DNA of 8,063 bases from Desulfobacteraceae bacterium. GTDB lineage: Bacteria; Desulfobacterota; DSM-4660; Desulfatiglandales; Desulfatiglandaceae. Where the stretch lies: assembly GCA_030612945.1 (NCBI GenBank), contig JAUWMY010000095.1, positions 1 through 8,063 of the forward strand. Reading direction: 5' to 3'. A program made the position numbers and the translations under genes. The notes under the pieces were generated by a model. The model ran no database searches. It saw only the letters and a list, made by a program, of their open reading frames with translations, and was not told where the DNA came from. This document shows positions 6,076 through 8,063 of this stretch, in pieces (positions within the stretch are counted from its first letter, which is position 1; every line of letters begins with the position of its first letter).

Positions 6076-6436
6076 GGAAAGACTCGAGCTTGGGAAGTTT
6101 GGTGAAGAACTGGCGTTTAGAAAGATCAAGCGCCTTGGGTATAAGAAAATTATACGTAACTTTCGCTGTCCATTGGGAGAAGTGGACATAATTGCAAGGG
6201 ATGGCGATACCCTTGTGTTTATGGAAATAAAGACACGTAAGGGCAGGTCGATTGATTATGCTAAAGAGGCTGTAAATGCGAGAAAGAAGCGACAGATTTC
6301 CAAGGTTGCATTAGCATATATGAAATCCACGGACTGCTCCGATGCCAGGGCCAGGTTTGACGTGGTGGCAATCAGTCTGGGGAGAGGCAAGCCCGAAATT
6401 GAAGTAATTAAGAATGCCTTTGAATTAGCCTATTGA
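6068..6436 (+). CDS. yraN: YraN/UPF0102 family nuclease-fold protein
   Basis: This 122-residue protein belongs to UPF0102, which has a restriction-endonuclease-like fold and no firmly established function. Family motifs are GKFGEELAFRKIKRLGY at 9-25, RNFRCPLGEVDIIARDGDTLVFMEIKTR from 30, and the later helix KKRQISKVALAYM. Asp40 and the Glu53-x-Lys55 pair form the D-(E/Q)xK nuclease-type signature. The start is TTG at 6068, inside the last codons of rnhB; GGGAG at 6053-6057 is a suitably placed ribosome site. Location directly after rnhB is common in deltaproteobacteria and fits a nucleic-acid maintenance role. Confidence 0.93.
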   Translation: MTKERLELGKFGEELAFRKIKRLGYKKIIRNFRCPLGEVDIIARDGDTLVFMEIKTRKGRSIDYAKEAVNARKKRQISKVALAYMKSTDCSDARARFDVVAISLGRGKPEIEVIKNAFELAY

Positions 6437-6471
6437 TGATAATTTTTGGGTATGATCAAAATATTTAAAGC

Positions 6472-6553
6472 TGGAGAATTGGAGTATTGAAACAATAGTT
6501 TTGAAATTTCAAAAAGTCCTTTTAGACCCAGTACTCCAGTACTCCATCACTCC
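6472..6553. repeat. nested inverted repeat built on 8-bp GGAGTANT units, with a central 16-bp palindrome
   Basis: The 225-base gap between yraN and rsmI has no gene. Two GGAG units (GGAGAATT, GGAGTATT at 6473-6488) face three inverted units on the right (AGTACTCC, AGTACTCC, ATCACTCC at 6530-6553). The 16 bases at 6472-6487 can pair with 6531-6546 at 15 positions if G-U pairs are counted. Between the arms lies a perfect palindrome TTTTGAAATTTCAAAA (6499-6514). No T-tract follows, so this is not a simple terminator. It resembles a small intergenic repeat element; no convincing promoter is seen for rsmI. Confidence 0.65.
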
Positions 6554-6661
6554 AATAATAAACAACATACTATGGACAACTGATAATCCAATTGATAGAC
6601 AAACGCGATTTATAGCCGGGCACAATATATTCAACGTTCGGCATTAAGCTATCAACAGAAC

Positions 6662-7534
6662 ATGAAAAGCCAGGGAAGCCATAATAGTAAAGAGTGCGGG
6701 ACCCTGTATGTGGTTTCGACACCCATTGGGAACCTGGAAGATATTACTCTGCGGGCCCTGCGGATTCTGGAGAAGGTTGTCATAATAGCTGCTGAGAACG
6801 TAGCTCATACAAGGGGTCTTTGTGGGCATTATAGAATAAAAACGAGGCTTACCAGGTATCACCGATATAACCAAAAGAGTAAGGTCCCTGAGCTCCTAAG
6901 AGAACTGAAATCGGGTAATGATGTGGCACTTGTGACTGATGCCGGGTCCCCGGGGATTTCGGACCCCGGAGCACTTCTTGTTGGTCGGGCGTTTGATGAA
7001 AATATAAGAGTGGTACCAATTCCAGGCGCGTCTGCTGTGATTGCCGGGCTGTCAGTTTCGGGCCTCTCCACAGAGAGGTTTGTTTTTTTAGGCTTTTTAC
7101 CAAACAAATCCGGGAAAAGAAAAAAGGAACTGAAAAAACTGATTTTCGAGACCCGGACCATGGTGTTTTTTGAGGCACCGCACCGCCTTAAGGCTATGCT
7201 CACAGATCTAAAGGAAATACTGGGAAATCGTCAAATGGTGATGCTTCGGGAGATGACGAAGGTATTTGAAGAGATAAGGCGGGGATCAGTCGGTGCTATT
7301 TTGGGGCATCTGACGCCGGACAGGATCAGAGGCGAATTTACACTGGTGGTAGCGGGCAGCGAAGAGGAAAAGGCTGATGCCACTGAGCCCCGGGTGGTGA
7401 AGAGAATAGAGGAAATGCTGAAAGAAAAGATGAGTGTAAAGGATATTGCCGGCGTACTTTCCAGTGAAGAAGGGCTAAAGTACAGGCAAATCTATAGAAA
7501 ATGTCTTGATAGGAAAAAGGTCCTGGGTGGTTGA
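6662..7534 (+). CDS. rsmI: 16S rRNA (cytidine(1402)-2'-O)-methyltransferase RsmI
   Basis: RsmI is a tetrapyrrole-methylase-fold enzyme that adds the 2'-O-methyl group of m4Cm1402 in the P site of 16S rRNA, tuning start-codon fidelity. The 290 residues show LYVVSTPIGNLEDITLRAL at 15-33, the cofactor-binding VTDAGSPGISDPG at 91-103, PIPGASAVIAGLSVSGL at 119-135, FLGFLP at 142-147, FFEAPHRL, LREMTKVFEEIRRG and GEFTLVVAG. The C-terminal 40 residues (MSVKDIAGVLSSEEGLKYR) look like the family's small helical domain. The motif usually written AEDTRxT reads AENVAHT at 44-50. The ATG at 6662 has no good ribosome site. The stop overlaps the region just before the HPr gene, so the two are probably cotranslated. 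Confidence 0.95.
   Translation: MKSQGSHNSKECGTLYVVSTPIGNLEDITLRALRILEKVVIIAAENVAHTRGLCGHYRIKTRLTRYHRYNQKSKVPELLRELKSGNDVALVTDAGSPGISDPGALLVGRAFDENIRVVPIPGASAVIAGLSVSGLSTERFVFLGFLPNKSGKRKKELKKLIFETRTMVFFEAPHRLKAMLTDLKEILGNRQMVMLREMTKVFEEIRRGSVGAILGHLTPDRIRGEFTLVVAGSEEEKADATEPRVVKRIEEMLKEKMSVKDIAGVLSSEEGLKYRQIYRKCLDRKKVLGG
7525..7530 (+). promoter_or_regulatory. ribosome binding site that decides the HPr start
   Basis: GGGTGG lies nine bases before the ATG at 7540. A TTG at 7531 in the same frame would be directly abutting it, leaving no spacing, so the ATG is the better start. Confidence 0.55.
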
Positions 7535-7539
7535 TTGGG

Positions 7540-7812
7540 ATGGAGTTGTGTAAGAAAATCAAGATAATGAACGACTTAGGCTTGCATGCAAGGGCTGCTG
7601 CCAGAATAGTGGAGTTGGACAAGCAGTATAAGTCGCAGCTTTTTTTGAAGAGGGGTGATCGGGAAGCGGATGGCTCAAGTATCCTCTCGATACTCACACT
7701 TTCATGTCCAAAAGGCACCGAGATAGAGGCCAGGATTGTGGGGGAGGATTCGGAGGCCTTTATGGAAAACCTCAACCAACTCCTGGAACAGAGATTTGGT
7801 GAAAGCAGATGA
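7540..7812 (+). CDS. ptsH: phosphocarrier protein HPr
   Basis: HPr accepts phosphate from Enzyme I on a histidine and passes it to EIIA domains. From the ATG at 7540 it has 90 residues, normal for the family. The phosphorylation site is His16 in DLGLHARAAAR (12-22), with Ala where many HPr proteins have Pro. Ser47 in DGSSILSILTL (44-54) lies at the spacing expected for the regulatory serine (Ser46) phosphorylated by HPr kinase, so HprK control is possible though no hprK is in view. The CPKGTEIEARIVGEDSEAF stretch matches the last strand and helix. It follows rsmI closely and overlaps ptsI by four bases (ATGA). Confidence 0.93.
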   Translation: MELCKKIKIMNDLGLHARAAARIVELDKQYKSQLFLKRGDREADGSSILSILTLSCPKGTEIEARIVGEDSEAFMENLNQLLEQRFGESR

Positions 7813-8063
7813 CGAAATCTGATATTGGCGTCCGAAAAGCGTTGCGGGGTGTTGCAGTCTCTCCAGGAATCGTTATTGGTAAGGCCCGGCTGGTTGACAG
7901 GTCAAAGGTCAAGATATTTTACCAATACCTCATTGGCGATGACCAGCTAAACAGGGAAATTGAGAGGTTTGAGGAGGCCGCTCGCACAACAGAAGATCAG
8001 CTTAACGCCATCAAAAACGGTATGCCTGAGCAGCTCAAAGGACACTCCTTTATTTTGGATAGC
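7809..8063 (+). CDS. ptsI: PTS Enzyme I (phosphoenolpyruvate-protein phosphotransferase), 5' part
   Basis: Only the first 85 codons lie in the window; the gene runs off the right edge. Enzyme I takes phosphate from phosphoenolpyruvate and gives it to HPr. The N-terminus has the hallmark GVAVSPGIVIGKA (14-26), followed by a helical stretch (EIERFEEAARTTEDQL) and HSFILDS near 79-85, where the family has its conserved HxxIL(D/E) segment. The active-site His and the PEP-binding barrel would be downstream. The start ATG overlaps the HPr stop (ATGA), typical of translational coupling. Confidence 0.93.
   Translation, partial: MTKSDIGVRKALRGVAVSPGIVIGKARLVDRSKVKIFYQYLIGDDQLNREIERFEEAARTTEDQLNAIKNGMPEQLKGHSFILDS

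Noticed and set aside
6473..6553. CRISPR array suggested by repeated 8-mers
   Set aside because: Units are too short, adjacent without spacers, and inverted relative to each other; there are no cas genes.
6592..6631. Possible promoter of rsmI (TTGATA with TATAGC or TATATT)
   Set aside because: Spacings of 13 or 28 bases do not fit a sigma-70 promoter.
7531..7539. TTG at 7531 as start of HPr
   Set aside because: It directly abuts the only ribosome site; the ATG at 7540 has proper spacing and gives a normal-length HPr.

Overview
The window looks like a chromosomal segment of a bacterium from the Desulfobacterota (former deltaproteobacteria). It carries the housekeeping order ffh - rpsP - khpA - rimM - trmD - (SPOUT RNA methyltransferase) - rplS - rnhB - yraN - rsmI - ptsH - ptsI, all on the + strand. 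Assignment to this group is inference. It rests on the gene order (in particular the TM1570-like methyltransferase between trmD and rplS, and HPr/EI directly after rsmI), the style of the protein sequences and the moderate GC content; there is no rRNA in the window.

Layout. Positions 1-137 hold nothing I can identify. At 138-543, on the - strand, is a small four-helix-bundle (S23 / 23S rRNA intervening-sequence) protein gene flanked by a 10-bp inverted repeat. Its 3' end has been shifted out of frame by a perfect 16-bp GC-rich palindrome (212-227). Positions 544-837 are a divergent intergenic region with a plausible sigma-70 promoter for the + strand operon. From 838 to 4009 ffh, rpsP, khpA, rimM and trmD run closely spaced (rimM and trmD overlap). 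A 425-bp non-coding gap (4010-4434) is occupied by an inverted-repeat-bounded segment and degenerate short repeats. The SPOUT methyltransferase gene (4435-4989) follows, then a 20-bp hairpin just in front of rplS (5062-5406), then rnhB and yraN with overlapping ends. A second repeat-filled gap (6437-6661) precedes rsmI, which is tightly coupled to HPr (ptsH) and to the 5' end of Enzyme I (ptsI), cut by the window edge.

How the genes fit together. Most of the operon serves protein synthesis and export. Ffh targets nascent membrane and secreted proteins. S16 and L19 are ribosomal proteins, RimM helps mature the 30S subunit around S16/S19, and KhpA is a small RNA-binding KH protein. TrmD makes m1G37 in tRNA, RsmI 2'-O-methylates C1402 of 16S rRNA, and the unnamed SPOUT enzyme probably modifies an RNA. 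RnhB removes ribonucleotides from DNA, and YraN is a nuclease-fold protein of unclear role. HPr and EI begin a phosphotransferase module whose EII partners are not in view.

The coding genes are ordinary. The unusual content lies between them: a palindrome that broke an S23 gene, the inverted repeats around that gene and around the segment after trmD, the rplS leader hairpin, and a nested inverted repeat before rsmI. I did not find a clearly new multi-gene system.
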